Source: Clostridium simiarum (GTDB lineage: Bacteria > Bacillota > Clostridia > Clostridiales > Clostridiaceae). Taken from it: 64,000 nucleotides of DNA. The stretch lies in the NCBI RefSeq assembly GCF_018919175.1, contig NZ_JAHLQL010000001.1:1364001-1428000 (forward strand), read 5' to 3'. The notes under the pieces are model-generated. The model did not search any database and was not told the DNA's origin. It saw only the letters and a list, made by a program, of their open reading frames with translations. Of this stretch, positions 54,342 through 63,486 are shown in pieces (within the stretch, counting starts at the first letter, position 1; each line of letters opens with the position of its first letter). The position numbers were made by a program, and so were the translations under genes.

Positions 54342-55448
54342 TTATTTAAGTTGGGTTGACCAAATTCCCTCATAATCAAAAACCATATATTTATCATAAA
54401 ACTCTTTTAAGGTTGCATCGGGATCAATATCTTCAAATTCTTTAGGATAATACCATTTAGCAAGTTGCATATTTGCATAAAAAGTTTCTAAGTTTAATGC
54501 CGTAGAATAAGATATAGCATATACTCTTTTATTTTTAACCGCCGATAGACTTTCCCATCCTGCCTGTTTTGAAACCATTTCTTGAAGATAAGCCTGAGCT
54601 TCTTTTTCATTTCCACCTAATCCTAAAGCGTCACCGCCCATTGTTATAATATCAGGGTCACGTTTTAACAAATACTCATTGTCAATAGTTCCACCATTTT
54701 CAAGCTTTCCACTTGGTATATCCTCTGCTATATCATGTCCTCCAGCATGTTTTGCAATTATTGCCCAACTCCAAAAAGATTTAGGTGTATCACCATGAAA
54801 TGTTAGCTGATGAACATTTGGTGCAGGAGTATTCATATTTTCCAAACGCTTGTTAACTAGTTCGTATTTATCAGTAATGAAATCACATATTTCTTTTGCT
54901 CGTTCTTCTTTCCCTAAAATTTTCCCAATAATCTCAATGTTTTTTACCCTATCTTCTAGTGGTTCAATGTTGTAGCTTAAACAGACTACAGGTATTCCAA
55001 CTTTTATAACCTTATCTAAAGATTCTAGATTTTGATCAGGCTTTTGATTAATTAGTATTACCACATCAGGTTTCAATGAAATAATTTTTTCAGCATCATA
55101 TCCACCACTACCACCACCGCCTGATATTTGTTCTAACTCTTTTAATTTAGGAAACTTTTCTCCATAAGTTTTATTGAATCCCTCAATTCCTCTAGTACCA
55201 CCTGATGTTGCAATAATCATATCTGCCATTTCTTCTCCACCAACCGCAAAAAGAGAATCAAACAAACTTCTATTATTTACTATAATTCTTTTTACTGGTT
55301 TTTTAATGGTAACTTCCCTTCCCGCTATATCCGTAAAAGTAATCTCTGATTTAGATTGCACATTAGTTTGTTTAGTTGAATCACATCCAACCAAACAGCT
55401 AATAATCATAATAAAAGTTAAAAATATTGCAAGTCTTTTTTTCTTCAT
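54342..55448 (-). CDS. btuF: Substrate-binding lipoprotein of the BtuFCD-type transporter
   Basis: 368 residues. A lipoprotein signal ends in LVGC (Cys22), followed by a periplasmic-binding (BtuF/FhuD class) fold: ITFTDIAGREVTIKKPVKRIIVNNRSLFDSLFAVGG and AEKIISLKPDVVILINQKPD. It captures the substrate on the outer membrane face. The start at 55448 has gaaggag. An upstream in-frame ATG (14 codons earlier) lacks a ribosome site and would spoil the signal. It is first in the operon after the cobalamin riboswitch and its terminator. Confidence 0.92.
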   Translation of the reverse strand: MKKKRLAIFLTFIMIISCLVGCDSTKQTNVQSKSEITFTDIAGREVTIKKPVKRIIVNNRSLFDSLFAVGGEEMADMIIATSGGTRGIEGFNKTYGEKFPKLKELEQISGGGGSGGYDAEKIISLKPDVVILINQKPDQNLESLDKVIKVGIPVVCLSYNIEPLEDRVKNIEIIGKILGKEERAKEICDFITDKYELVNKRLENMNTPAPNVHQLTFHGDTPKSFWSWAIIAKHAGGHDIAEDIPSGKLENGGTIDNEYLLKRDPDIITMGGDALGLGGNEKEAQAYLQEMVSKQAGWESLSAVKNKRVYAISYSTALNLETFYANMQLAKWYYPKEFEDIDPDATLKEFYDKYMVFDYEGIWSTQLK

Positions 55449-55496
55449 TTTCCTTCTCCTTCTATAATGTATTTGTACATATGTCTGCATAAAATA

Positions 55497-55537
55497 AGAA
55501 ATTCCTGTACTTTATTACACGAAGTACAGGAATTTCT
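55497..55537 (-). terminator. Terminator of the cobalamin riboswitch
   Basis: 16-bp perfect stem (55497-55512 with 55522-55537), on the reverse strand between aptamer and btuF, with a moderate T-tract. Confidence 0.85.
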
Positions 55538-55593
55538 ATTTAATAATAAAAATACATCTTCCCCCCTGTCTCACGCAAAGTAAAGATACATAA

Positions 55594-55755
55594 CAAGGCA
55601 GGTATTCTGACTTAGCTTCATTGTAATAATTTATCTTCCCATACAATAGTACAGTGATCTTAGCAATTATTACTCCACTTTACAGCGGCGGGACCGTTTA
55701 GGATTTTCACCTAATTCTCTATTATGTAAATATTTTTGTAATATTTACCACCTTG
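55594..55755 (-). promoter_or_regulatory. Cobalamin riboswitch
   Basis: On the reverse strand: caagg...P1, then aggtgaaaatcctaaacggtcccgccgctgta in two blocks, including the B12-box-like gccgctgt and the ggtcccgc core, closing with ccttg P1 at the 3' end. It matches the cobalamin riboswitch consensus and sits before btuFCD. Confidence 0.95.
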
Positions 55756-55909
55756 CTACGAATATCCATATTTATAATTATTTTTTAATCCATAGGTAGT
55801 TTACTATAGATATGGAAAAAATACAAATATTTTATAGTTTTATTAAAATCTCATGGAATTTCTCATAATTAATCTAAGCTTTATGTTATAATTTATTAGG
55901 GTGATTTAT

Positions 55910-56584
55910 ATGCAAATATTAAAAAATGATTGGCAATATTTATTAGAAGATGAGTTTAAAAAAGATTATTATCTAAACCTTAGAAAATTTTTGATAAGTG
56001 AGTATAAAACAAGAACTATATATCCTGATATGTATGATATATTTAATGCTCTGCACTATACAGAGTATAAAAATGTAAAGATAGTCATATTAGGTCAGGA
56101 TCCATACCATGGGCCAAATCAAGCTCATGGCTTAAGCTTTTCTGTAAAACCGGGTGTGCCTGCTCCTCCTTCTCTTATGAATATATATAAGGAACTTAAT
56201 AGTGATTTAGGCTGTTATATTCCTAATAACGGATATTTAAAAAAATGGTCTAACCAAGGAGTTATGTTACTTAACACTGCATTAACTGTTAGAGCAGGTG
56301 AAGCAAACTCACATAAAAACATGGGGTGGGAGTACTTTACTGATAGAATAATAAGTTTATTAAATGATAGGGAAGATCCTATTATCTTTATATTATGGGG
56401 AAGTAATGCTCAATCTAAAATGAGTATAATAACAAACCCAAAACATTATATAATAAAATCAGTTCATCCAAGTCCATTATCTGCTCATAGAGGTTTCTTT
56501 GGAAGCAAACCTTTTTCTAAGGCTAACAATTTTCTTATATCTATAGGTAAAGAACCTATTGACTGGCAAATTGAAAACATATAA
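55910..56584 (+). CDS. ung: Uracil-DNA glycosylase
   Basis: 224 residues, family 1 UDG, which removes uracil from DNA for base excision repair. The water-activating motif is GQDPYHG with Asp64. The DNA-intercalation loop [13 protein letters not shown] with its His is near 185. The uracil pocket block [23 protein letters not shown] is intact. The ATG at 55910 follows agggtgat. A GTG three codons earlier lies inside the Shine-Dalgarno. It is a single gene closed by a strong terminator. Confidence 0.97.
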   Translation: MQILKNDWQYLLEDEFKKDYYLNLRKFLISEYKTRTIYPDMYDIFNALHYTEYKNVKIVILGQDPYHGPNQAHGLSFSVKPGVPAPPSLMNIYKELNSDLGCYIPNNGYLKKWSNQGVMLLNTALTVRAGEANSHKNMGWEYFTDRIISLLNDREDPIIFILWGSNAQSKMSIITNPKHYIIKSVHPSPLSAHRGFFGSKPFSKANNFLISIGKEPIDWQIENI

Positions 56585-56656
56585 GATGCAACCTTAAAGA
56601 AATGGAAGTATTAGAGCGGGTGGTCATGGGATAATTTAAATACGCTTGTATATTAC

Positions 56657-56703
56657 ATAAAAGAGAGATAAACGCAAATTATTTGTATTTATCTCTCTTT
56701 TAT
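56657..56703 (+). terminator. Terminator after ung
   Basis: 16-bp perfect stem (56657-56672 with 56688-56703), 15-nt loop. The run of four T forms the end of the stem. Confidence 0.82.
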
Positions 56704-56844
56704 ATCATTGATAATAACTAGTAATTGATAATTATTATTGACAAATTATATAAAATAGACTAATATTAAATTGTAAGTAATATAACAGTATTTAAAAAAT
56801 TTATAAACAGATTATTAAAATATTATGAAATGAGGTGTTTAACA

Positions 56845-58524
56845 TTGAAATTTAATATATTAGTTGGTGGTACAGCCGGTCAAGGTATGGATACCATCAG
56901 TGATTTCCTTGAAAGATTATTTATGAAAAAAGGCTTCTATGTTTTCTCAAATAAAGACTATATGTCTAGAGTTAGGGGCGGACATAATTTCACACAGATA
57001 GGGTTTGGTGATGAACCTATTCTGGCTCACCATCCTGATTTAGATTTAATAGTAGCTTTAGATAAAGACACTATAGATATACATCTTCCTCGTTTGAAAG
57101 AAAGTGGCTTAATTATAGCTGATGAAAAAATAAACCATGAGGATAATAGGGTTAAGGCATTTCCTCTTATGAATATTGCTAAAGAAGCAGGACTTACAAG
57201 AGCCTTTGGTTCTGTAGCTGCTGGAGCTGTAGTAAAGTACTTTGGAGTTTCAAAAGAAAATGTAGAAGATATCTTTAGTAAAAAATTCACTGAAGAAATA
57301 AGAGCAATAAATGTAGATGCCTTTAATAAAGGCTATGAATTAGTTGAAAATAAATATGAACTGAAAGAAGGTACACTAAAAGACTCTATGCTGATAAATG
57401 GTAATACTTCTATAGCTTTAGGTGCTTTAGCTGGAGGACTTTCCTATTATGCAGCTTATCCTATGACTCCAGCCACAAGTATAATGACATACCTTTCTAA
57501 AAAACAAGTAGAAGCTGGCATAGTAGTAGATCAAGTGGAAGATGAAATAGCAGCTATTAACGCAGCTATTGGTGCTTCTTATGCAGGAGCTAGATCTATG
57601 ACTGGTTCTTCTGGAGGCGGCTTCTCTCTTATGGTAGAGGCTTTAGGCCTTGCAGGTATAACAGAAACTCCTTTAGTTGTAGTAGATTCCCAAAGACCAG
57701 GACCTGCTACAGGGCTACCTACTAGAACTGAGCAAAGTGATTTAAGCTTTTTACTCACAGCCTCTCATGGAGAGTTTCCAAGAATGGTTATAGCCGTTAG
57801 AAACCCTGAAGATGCTTTCTATCAAACTTTTAGAGCATTAAACTTAGCAGATAAATATCAAACTGTTGTACTACTATTAACAGATCAATATCTAGCAGAT
57901 TACAACATTACTGTACCTAAATTTAATTTGGATTCTCTTAATATAGAAAGACATATATCAGGAACAGAGGCTTTAGCTCCAGAGGAAGAGTATAAGAGAT
58001 ATAAATTAACTGAAAACGGAATATCACCAAGACTTATTCCTGGAAAAGTCCCAGGCCAAATAGTATTGGTGGATAGTGACGAACACTCAGAGGATTCCCA
58101 TATAACAGAATCTTCTGAGGTAAGAAATCAACAAATGGAAAAGAGAATGAAAAAATTAAATTTACTAAAAGAAGAACTTCTAGAACCAGAATACTTTGGA
58201 GTAGAAACCCCAGAAGTATTACTTCTAGGTTGGGGATCCACTTATGGTTCCTTAAAGGAAGCTGTAGATATGCTTAATAAGGATGGATTAAAAGTAGGAG
58301 CATTAAGTTTTGGAGATATCTATCCTCTTCCAGAAAAGTTATTAACTAAATATTCTAAAGAAGCTAAGCTTTTAATCAATGTAGAACAAAACTTTACAGG
58401 GCAACTAGCTAAATTAATAGCTCAAGAAACAGGATTAATGATGAATAAGAGTATATTAAAATATGACGGAAGACAATTAAATCCTGTAGAAATATACAAT
58501 TCAGTAAAAAGTGAGGTGCTATAA
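56845..58524 (+). CDS. korA: 2-oxoacid:ferredoxin oxidoreductase, fused gamma-alpha subunit
   Basis: 559 residues. Residues ~1-180 form the gamma domain (NILVGGTAGQGMDTISDFLERLF, YMSRVRGGHNFTQI), and ~190-559 the alpha/pyrimidine domain (GALAGGLSYYAAYPMTPATSIMTYLS, QVEDEIAAINAAIGASYAGARSMTGSSGGGFSLM). It oxidatively decarboxylates 2-oxoglutarate or a related 2-oxoacid to acyl-CoA with reduction of ferredoxin, working with the beta subunit next door. The TTG start at 56845 is spaced from gaggtg. The ATG five codons before lies in the Shine-Dalgarno itself. It is followed at once by korB with no gap. Confidence 0.93.
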   Translation: MKFNILVGGTAGQGMDTISDFLERLFMKKGFYVFSNKDYMSRVRGGHNFTQIGFGDEPILAHHPDLDLIVALDKDTIDIHLPRLKESGLIIADEKINHEDNRVKAFPLMNIAKEAGLTRAFGSVAAGAVVKYFGVSKENVEDIFSKKFTEEIRAINVDAFNKGYELVENKYELKEGTLKDSMLINGNTSIALGALAGGLSYYAAYPMTPATSIMTYLSKKQVEAGIVVDQVEDEIAAINAAIGASYAGARSMTGSSGGGFSLMVEALGLAGITETPLVVVDSQRPGPATGLPTRTEQSDLSFLLTASHGEFPRMVIAVRNPEDAFYQTFRALNLADKYQTVVLLLTDQYLADYNITVPKFNLDSLNIERHISGTEALAPEEEYKRYKLTENGISPRLIPGKVPGQIVLVDSDEHSEDSHITESSEVRNQQMEKRMKKLNLLKEELLEPEYFGVETPEVLLLGWGSTYGSLKEAVDMLNKDGLKVGALSFGDIYPLPEKLLTKYSKEAKLLINVEQNFTGQLAKLIAQETGLMMNKSILKYDGRQLNPVEIYNSVKSEVL

Positions 58525-59388
58525 ATGTTAGATATAAAACTTTATAACTCTAAGGATGAAAATTCATGGTGCCCTGGTTGCGGTAATTTTAATATATTAG
58601 ATGCCATAAAACAGGCAGCTGCAGAACTTGAAATATTACCAGAACAATTAGTTATGGTTTCTGGTATAGGTCAAGCTGCAAAAACCCCTCACTATATAAG
58701 AGCTAACGGTTTTAATGGCCTTCACGGAAGAGCTCTTCCTCCAGCTCAAGCTATAAAAATGGTTAATAAAGATCTTAAGGTTGTGGTTACCGGTGGAGAT
58801 GGTGATGCCTATGGAGAAGGTGGAAATCACTTCTTACATGCTCAAAGAAGAAATGTTGATATAGTTCAATTAGTCCACGACAATCAAATTTATGGACTAA
58901 CTAAAGGACAAGGCTCTCCTACCACCGCATTAGGTCAAAAAACTTCTATGCAATTTGAAGGGGTTAATATATATCCCTTAAACCCACTAGCTGTAGCCAT
59001 AAGTGCAGGAGCTACCTTTGTAGCAAGAGCCTTTTCTGGAGATAAGGCTAAGCTAATTGAAATTATAAAGGCAGCTATGAACCATAAGGGCTATGCATTA
59101 ATAGATATACTTCAACCTTGCGTAACCTTTAACAAGGTAAATACCTTCAAATGGTATAAAGATAGAGTTTACTATCTAGATGAATCCTATGATGCAACCA
59201 ATAAGCTTTTAGCCTTTGAAAAAGCCTCCCAATTTGGAGATGAAGGTATACCAGCTGGTATAATTTATAAAGAAGAAGGAAAATCCACTTATGAAGAGTT
59301 ACATCCTGTACTAAGTTCAGGAAAATCTTTAGTAGATAGACAATGGAGTCCTAATGAAACAGAAAAATTCCTTTCAGAATTCATGTAG
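58525..59388 (+). CDS. korB: 2-oxoacid:ferredoxin oxidoreductase, beta (TPP) subunit
   Basis: 287 residues. WCPGCGNF (Cys16, Cys19) begins a cluster-binding region, and the TPP-Mg2+ site is GGDGDAYGEGGNHFLHAQRRN. The substrate loop VHDNQIYGLTKGQGSPTT follows. A third Cys lies in LQPCVTFNK. Its ATG abuts the korA stop, giving a two-subunit enzyme. No separate ferredoxin delta subunit is encoded, as in KorAB-type enzymes. The choice between 2-oxoglutarate and other 2-oxoacids is not certain. Confidence 0.94.
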   Translation: MLDIKLYNSKDENSWCPGCGNFNILDAIKQAAAELEILPEQLVMVSGIGQAAKTPHYIRANGFNGLHGRALPPAQAIKMVNKDLKVVVTGGDGDAYGEGGNHFLHAQRRNVDIVQLVHDNQIYGLTKGQGSPTTALGQKTSMQFEGVNIYPLNPLAVAISAGATFVARAFSGDKAKLIEIIKAAMNHKGYALIDILQPCVTFNKVNTFKWYKDRVYYLDESYDATNKLLAFEKASQFGDEGIPAGIIYKEEGKSTYEELHPVLSSGKSLVDRQWSPNETEKFLSEFM

Positions 59389-59431
59389 CACATATAGTCT
59401 TTCGTAAGTATTTAAATAAAATATTATTTAC

Positions 59432-59464
59432 AGTCTCTCTCTATTTTGAGGGAGACTATATTTT
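59432..59464 (+). terminator. Terminator after korB
   Basis: Stem agtctctctc (59432-59441) with gagggagact (59448-59457), one G-U, then T-run. Confidence 0.85.
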
Positions 59465-59603
59465 TTCTCCACATAATATCCAAGTACTACCATAAACAAT
59501 TACCTAATGAGTAGCAATTCACTTCCAAAATTCATATTGTACTTTATAAGCCTTTTTAAGTTTTAATCCTTAAATCAAAAGTATTTTTGGAGAGGAGATT
59601 AAT

Positions 59604-61061
59604 GTGAAAGAATTTAAAAAAGAATATCTTACTACAAACCAAGGTGAACCAGTTAATGATGATCAAAATTCCCTAACTGTGGGAGAAAGAGGATCAACCC
59701 TACTTCAAGACATTGTTTTCTTAGAAAAACTTGCACATTTTGATAGGGAGAGAATCCCTGAAAGAGTTGTTCATGCAAAAGGTGCTGGGGCACATGGATA
59801 CTTTAAGGTTTATAAGTCTATGGCTCCCTATACAAAGGCTAAATTCTTACAGGATCCATCAAAAGAAACTCCTGTATTTATAAGATTTTCTGTGGTTATT
59901 GGCTCTAAAGGAGTTGCAGACACAGTAAGAGATGTAAGAGGTTTTGCTGTAAAATTCTATACAGAGGAGGGGAACTACGACATAGTAGGAAATAACTTAC
60001 CTGTGTTTTTCATAAGGGATGCTATACAGTTTCCTGATTTAATTCACGCTCTAAAACCAGACCCAGTTTCTAACATACCCGGTGACTCTTCTCAAAACCC
60101 TAGGTTTTGGGACTTCATGTCACTAACTCCAGAAGCAACTCATATGCTAACCTGGTTATTCTCAGACTTGGGTACAATTAAAAGCTATAGATTCATGCAA
60201 GGCTTTGGTGTTAACACATATAAGTGGGTTAACAAAGATGGTAAAGCCATGCTTATAAAATACCATTGGAAACCTGTTTTAGGAGTTCAGTCAATAGATA
60301 GCAAGGAATCTAAGCGACTTGCAGGTCTTGATCCTGATATAGCTAGTAGAGATTTATTTAACACCCTAGCCTGTGGAAATACTGTAGAATATGAGCTTCT
60401 TGTTCAAATGATGGATCTAGAAGATGAAAATAAACAATGCTTCGATCCATTAGATGCCACAAAAACTTGGCCAGAGGATCAGTTTCCCCTAATACCTGTA
60501 GGAAGAATGGTGCTAAACAAAAATCCTGAAAATTTCTTTGCAGAGGTTGAACAATCCGCATTTTGTCCTGCTGCCATTGTACCAGGTATTGAGTTTTCAA
60601 ATGACAAACTGCTTCAGGGAAGGATATTCTCCTATGGTGACACTCAAAGATATCGCCTTGGAGCAAACTATCTGGAGTTACCTATTAATCGCCCTAAAGT
60701 CCCAGTTAATAACAATCAACAAGATGGCTTTATGCAATTCACTCCAAATAGAGGTAGTATTAATTACTCTCCAAACACTCTAGGTTGTGGTATGCCAGAA
60801 CCTGCACCCGAAAACGGAGTTCCCTACACTCCTTTTGTTGAAGGTAAGATAGAGAGAAAGAAAATAAGTAAAACAGATGACTATACCCAAGCTGGTGACA
60901 GATACCGCTCCATGAGTAAAATTGATAAAGACCACTTAATTTCAAATATTGTTGAGTCTTTATGCTACGCAGAAAAACACACTCAGAAAAAAATGATTGA
61001 GCACTTCATGAGTGCAGATAAGGAACTTGGATCACGAATTGCTAAAGGATTAGGATTTTAA
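59604..61061 (+). CDS. katA: Monofunctional heme catalase
   Basis: 485 residues, the small-subunit clade. Catalytic His57 lies in RVVHAKGAGAHGYF. The distal Asn is in VGNNLPVFFIRDA (130-131). The proximal heme Tyr is Y344 in RIFSYGDTQRY (with Arg340). The flanking RFSVVIGSKGVADTVRDVRGFAVKFYT differs slightly from the common RFSTVAGERGSADTVRD. It converts hydrogen peroxide to water and oxygen. The start is GTG with agaggagattaa upstream, since the nearby ATG opens into a stop. A promoter PerR box is not evident. Unusual but not unknown in strict anaerobes. It would complement the superoxide reductase. Confidence 0.95.
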   Translation: MKEFKKEYLTTNQGEPVNDDQNSLTVGERGSTLLQDIVFLEKLAHFDRERIPERVVHAKGAGAHGYFKVYKSMAPYTKAKFLQDPSKETPVFIRFSVVIGSKGVADTVRDVRGFAVKFYTEEGNYDIVGNNLPVFFIRDAIQFPDLIHALKPDPVSNIPGDSSQNPRFWDFMSLTPEATHMLTWLFSDLGTIKSYRFMQGFGVNTYKWVNKDGKAMLIKYHWKPVLGVQSIDSKESKRLAGLDPDIASRDLFNTLACGNTVEYELLVQMMDLEDENKQCFDPLDATKTWPEDQFPLIPVGRMVLNKNPENFFAEVEQSAFCPAAIVPGIEFSNDKLLQGRIFSYGDTQRYRLGANYLELPINRPKVPVNNNQQDGFMQFTPNRGSINYSPNTLGCGMPEPAPENGVPYTPFVEGKIERKKISKTDDYTQAGDRYRSMSKIDKDHLISNIVESLCYAEKHTQKKMIEHFMSADKELGSRIAKGLGF

Positions 61062-61089
61062 TATTAATAAATAAATTTTTAAATATTAG

Positions 61090-61133
61090 AGGATGTCTTA
61101 GTATAGAGATTGCTTTCCATCCTGAGACATCCT
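61090..61133. terminator. Hairpin between catalase and the M20 gene
   Basis: 9-bp stem aggatgtct (61090-61098) with agacatcct (61125-61133), loop of 26 nt, weak T-runs, between convergent genes. Confidence 0.6.
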
Positions 61134-61147
61134 TATGTTAATTTTCA

Positions 61148-62332
61148 TTATTCATTTAAAAACTTTATTGCACTCATAGCAAATACAGCAGATGCTTTAT
61201 GTAAAATATCTTCATCAATGGTAAAGCACGCATTATGAAGAGGCTTATTTATTCCCTTCTCTTCATTTAATGTACCTATAGCTATAAATACACCTGGAAC
61301 TTCATTTTGGAAATAAGAAAAATCCTCTCCTATCATTTCAGGCTTTTTCATTATTTCTATGTTTTCCTTTCCTAGGATTAGTCCACCTGCTTCCTTAACT
61401 AAATCTGCCATAGAGCTATCATTAATTACCGGTGGATAACAAAATCTATATTCGAACTCATAGCTTCCTCCCTGTGATTCTGTAATTCCTTTAATAATAG
61501 ACTCCATCATTCCTGGTAAAGCTTCTCTTAAATCCTTATTCAAGGTTCTAGTGGTACCTTCCATAATAACTTCATTTGGGATAATATTAAAGGCGTTTCC
61601 AGCTTCAAATCTGCCTACTGTTAAAACAGCAGGATCTACTGCATCTACTCTTCTACTAACTATAGTTTGAAGAGCCATATAAACTTGGCAAGCTATAGAA
61701 ATTGGATCAACACAAGTATGAGGTGCCGCACCGTGGCCACCTCTCCCTATTATTTTTATGGTAAATACATCTGGGGCTGCCATCATTTCACCATATCTTA
61801 TTCCTATTTTACCTGAAGAAATTGATGGCCATACATGAGCTCCTATAGCTGCATCTACTTTAGGATTTTCTAAAGCCCCAGCTTTAATCATCCTCTCCGC
61901 TCCTCCTACCACTTCCTCTGCAGGTTGAAATAAGAATTTTACATTTCCTTTGATATGTTCTTTAAGATCAGAAAGTATCATAGCTGCGCCAAGAAGCCAG
62001 GTCATATGGGCATCATGACCACAAGCATGCATATATCCCTTATTCAAAGACTTAAACTCTAAACCCGTTTCCTCTTCAATTTTTAGACAATCCATATCAG
62101 CCCTTAACAATATAGTTTTGCCAGGACTTGTTCCTCTTAATGTACCTATAACCCCAGTGACGCCAATTTCTCTTTGTACCTCTAATCCCATAGCCTCTAA
62201 TTTTTCGGCAATTACCTCTGAGGTTCTAATCTCCTCTAGAGCAAATTCAGGATGGGCATGAATATCACGTCTTATATGTATAAGTTCCTCTTTTATATCT
62301 TCAGCTTTTTTTAAAACTAGTTCTTGTAACAA
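61148..62332 (-). CDS. M20 family amidohydrolase (N-acyl amino acid / hippurate hydrolase type)
   Basis: 394 residues, metal-dependent hydrolase of the IAA-amino acid hydrolase/AmhX-like group. Blocks are IRRDIHAHPEFALEEIRTSEVI, RADMDCLKIEEETGLEF, HACGHDAHMTWLLG, FLFQPAEEVVGGAERMI (catalytic Glu) and GRGGHGAAPHTCVDPI. The Cys in HACGH is a metal ligand typical of this group. It removes acyl or amino-acid groups from small amides, and the natural substrate is unknown. The start is TTG (MLQEL), well placed after gggggaggtaa. It is a single gene. Confidence 0.93.
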   Translation of the reverse strand: MLQELVLKKAEDIKEELIHIRRDIHAHPEFALEEIRTSEVIAEKLEAMGLEVQREIGVTGVIGTLRGTSPGKTILLRADMDCLKIEEETGLEFKSLNKGYMHACGHDAHMTWLLGAAMILSDLKEHIKGNVKFLFQPAEEVVGGAERMIKAGALENPKVDAAIGAHVWPSISSGKIGIRYGEMMAAPDVFTIKIIGRGGHGAAPHTCVDPISIACQVYMALQTIVSRRVDAVDPAVLTVGRFEAGNAFNIIPNEVIMEGTTRTLNKDLREALPGMMESIIKGITESQGGSYEFEYRFCYPPVINDSSMADLVKEAGGLILGKENIEIMKKPEMIGEDFSYFQNEVPGVFIAIGTLNEEKGINKPLHNACFTIDEDILHKASAVFAMSAIKFLNE

Positions 62333-62558
62333 ATTACCTCCCCCTTTATAATAAGATTTTTGTCTACATTATAATACTAATACAATATATAAATCAAAGG
62401 ATTTATTATAAGTTTTTTAGCGTAAATCTATCTTTTACATTTAATAGGATCATAAAGTATTGTAACCATTAATGAAGGAATGAATAACATATTAATAGAT
62501 TTATCCTAGGAATATATTTAAGCAAATGCTTTCCTAAGATACAAAGGCAGGTGTTATT

Positions 62559-63176
62559 ATGTTAGAATCTATATTGCTAGTGCTAGCAGTATCTCTTGAT
62601 GCTTTTGTGGCTAGTATTGCCTATGGAACAAATAAAATAAAAGTACCTTTTATATCCGTTACTATTATTAATATTATTTGTTCGTCTTTTCTTGGTTTAT
62701 CACTTTTATTTGGTTCTATAGTAAAAAAATTTATACCAGGAAATATTACATCAATAATAAGCTTTTCCATACTACTGCTATTAGGTATATATTACTTATT
62801 TCAAGGTCTTGTTAAAAATTATATAGGAAAAAATTCAAGTAAGAGAGTAGATTTAAAGCTATTTAATTTTAGATTTATAATAGATATTTATGCTGATGAA
62901 ACTAAGGCTGATATTAATAATTCAAAGACTCTTGACCCCAAAGAGGCCTTTTATCTTGCAGTAGCCCTTTCTTTAGACTCCTTAGCTGTAGGATTTGGAA
63001 GCAGCTTAGGTGACATAAATTACTTCCAAGTAATAGTGTTATCTTTAATTTGTGGTATATTTTCTATATGGACAGGAACTTTTTTAGGTAGAAAGTTTGC
63101 TGAAAAATCAAAGATTGACTTATCCTGGCTAGGTGGAATAATGCTTATAATTTTATCTGTTTTAAAGGTAATATAA
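62559..63176 (+). CDS. ytaF: Sporulation membrane protein YtaF
   Basis: 205 residues with about six membrane helices in two homologous halves. Each half begins with a SLDxxxx motif: VLAVSLDAFVASIAYGTNKIKVP (~8-28) and LAVALSLDSLAVGFGSSLG (~135-153). This is the YtaF family, related to the MntP/LysE-type exporters, required for sporulation in Bacillus. The ATG follows caggtgtta. Substrate unknown; metal export is possible given the Asp in each membrane motif. Confidence 0.92.
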   Translation: MLESILLVLAVSLDAFVASIAYGTNKIKVPFISVTIINIICSSFLGLSLLFGSIVKKFIPGNITSIISFSILLLLGIYYLFQGLVKNYIGKNSSKRVDLKLFNFRFIIDIYADETKADINNSKTLDPKEAFYLAVALSLDSLAVGFGSSLGDINYFQVIVLSLICGIFSIWTGTFLGRKFAEKSKIDLSWLGGIMLIILSVLKVI

Positions 63177-63189
63177 TCTTTTTAAATTA

Positions 63190-63360
63190 AAGGATTAATC
63201 CTCTAATAAATTTATCCGATGACTCCCCGTTCTAATACTCATAACTTCTTAAAAGTTGGAGTAAGGAGAGAGTACATCCCTTGATAAGGATTTCTAGGTT
63301 CAGAGGTAGTCAAAACTCCCTCTGAAGCCAAGAATTCTGTTTATTAGCCACTTAAAAGAC
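63190..63360 (+). mobile_element. Possible orphan IS200/IS605-type right end (TnpB guide-RNA-like)
   Basis: No gene, but a structured segment: a small hairpin aactt/aagtt at 63243-63257 with outer helix actc/gagt, then ggttcagagg (63297-63306) pairing with cctctgaagcc (63319-63329), then the palindromic agaattct at 63331-63338. This layout (hairpins ending in GAAGCC and a short palindrome) resembles the right end of IS605-type elements, from which TnpB guide RNA is made. No tnpB is nearby. The family call is from memory of such ends, not proven. Confidence 0.4.
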
Positions 63361-63422
63361 TTTTATTCTTAATTAAACCAATAAAAATAAATATTTTAAT
63401 TAAAATAATATTCCCCTTTAAA

Positions 63423-63465
63423 ATTAAAATAGATCTCATTAATAAATAGTGAGATCTATTTTAAT
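63423..63465 (-). terminator. Terminator after the PAP2 gene
   Basis: 16-bp perfect stem (63423-63438 with 63450-63465), 11-nt loop, T-rich on the reverse strand (ttttaattttaaagg). Confidence 0.85.
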
Positions 63466-63486
63466 ATGTAAGTATATTTTAAATTG

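Noticed and set aside
59459..59600. PerR box before catalase
   Set aside because: No convincing TTATAATNATTATAA-type match was found.
60358..60783. Open frames inside the catalase gene on both strands
   Set aside because: They overlap conserved catalase motifs in another frame or strand, and no ribosome site is present.
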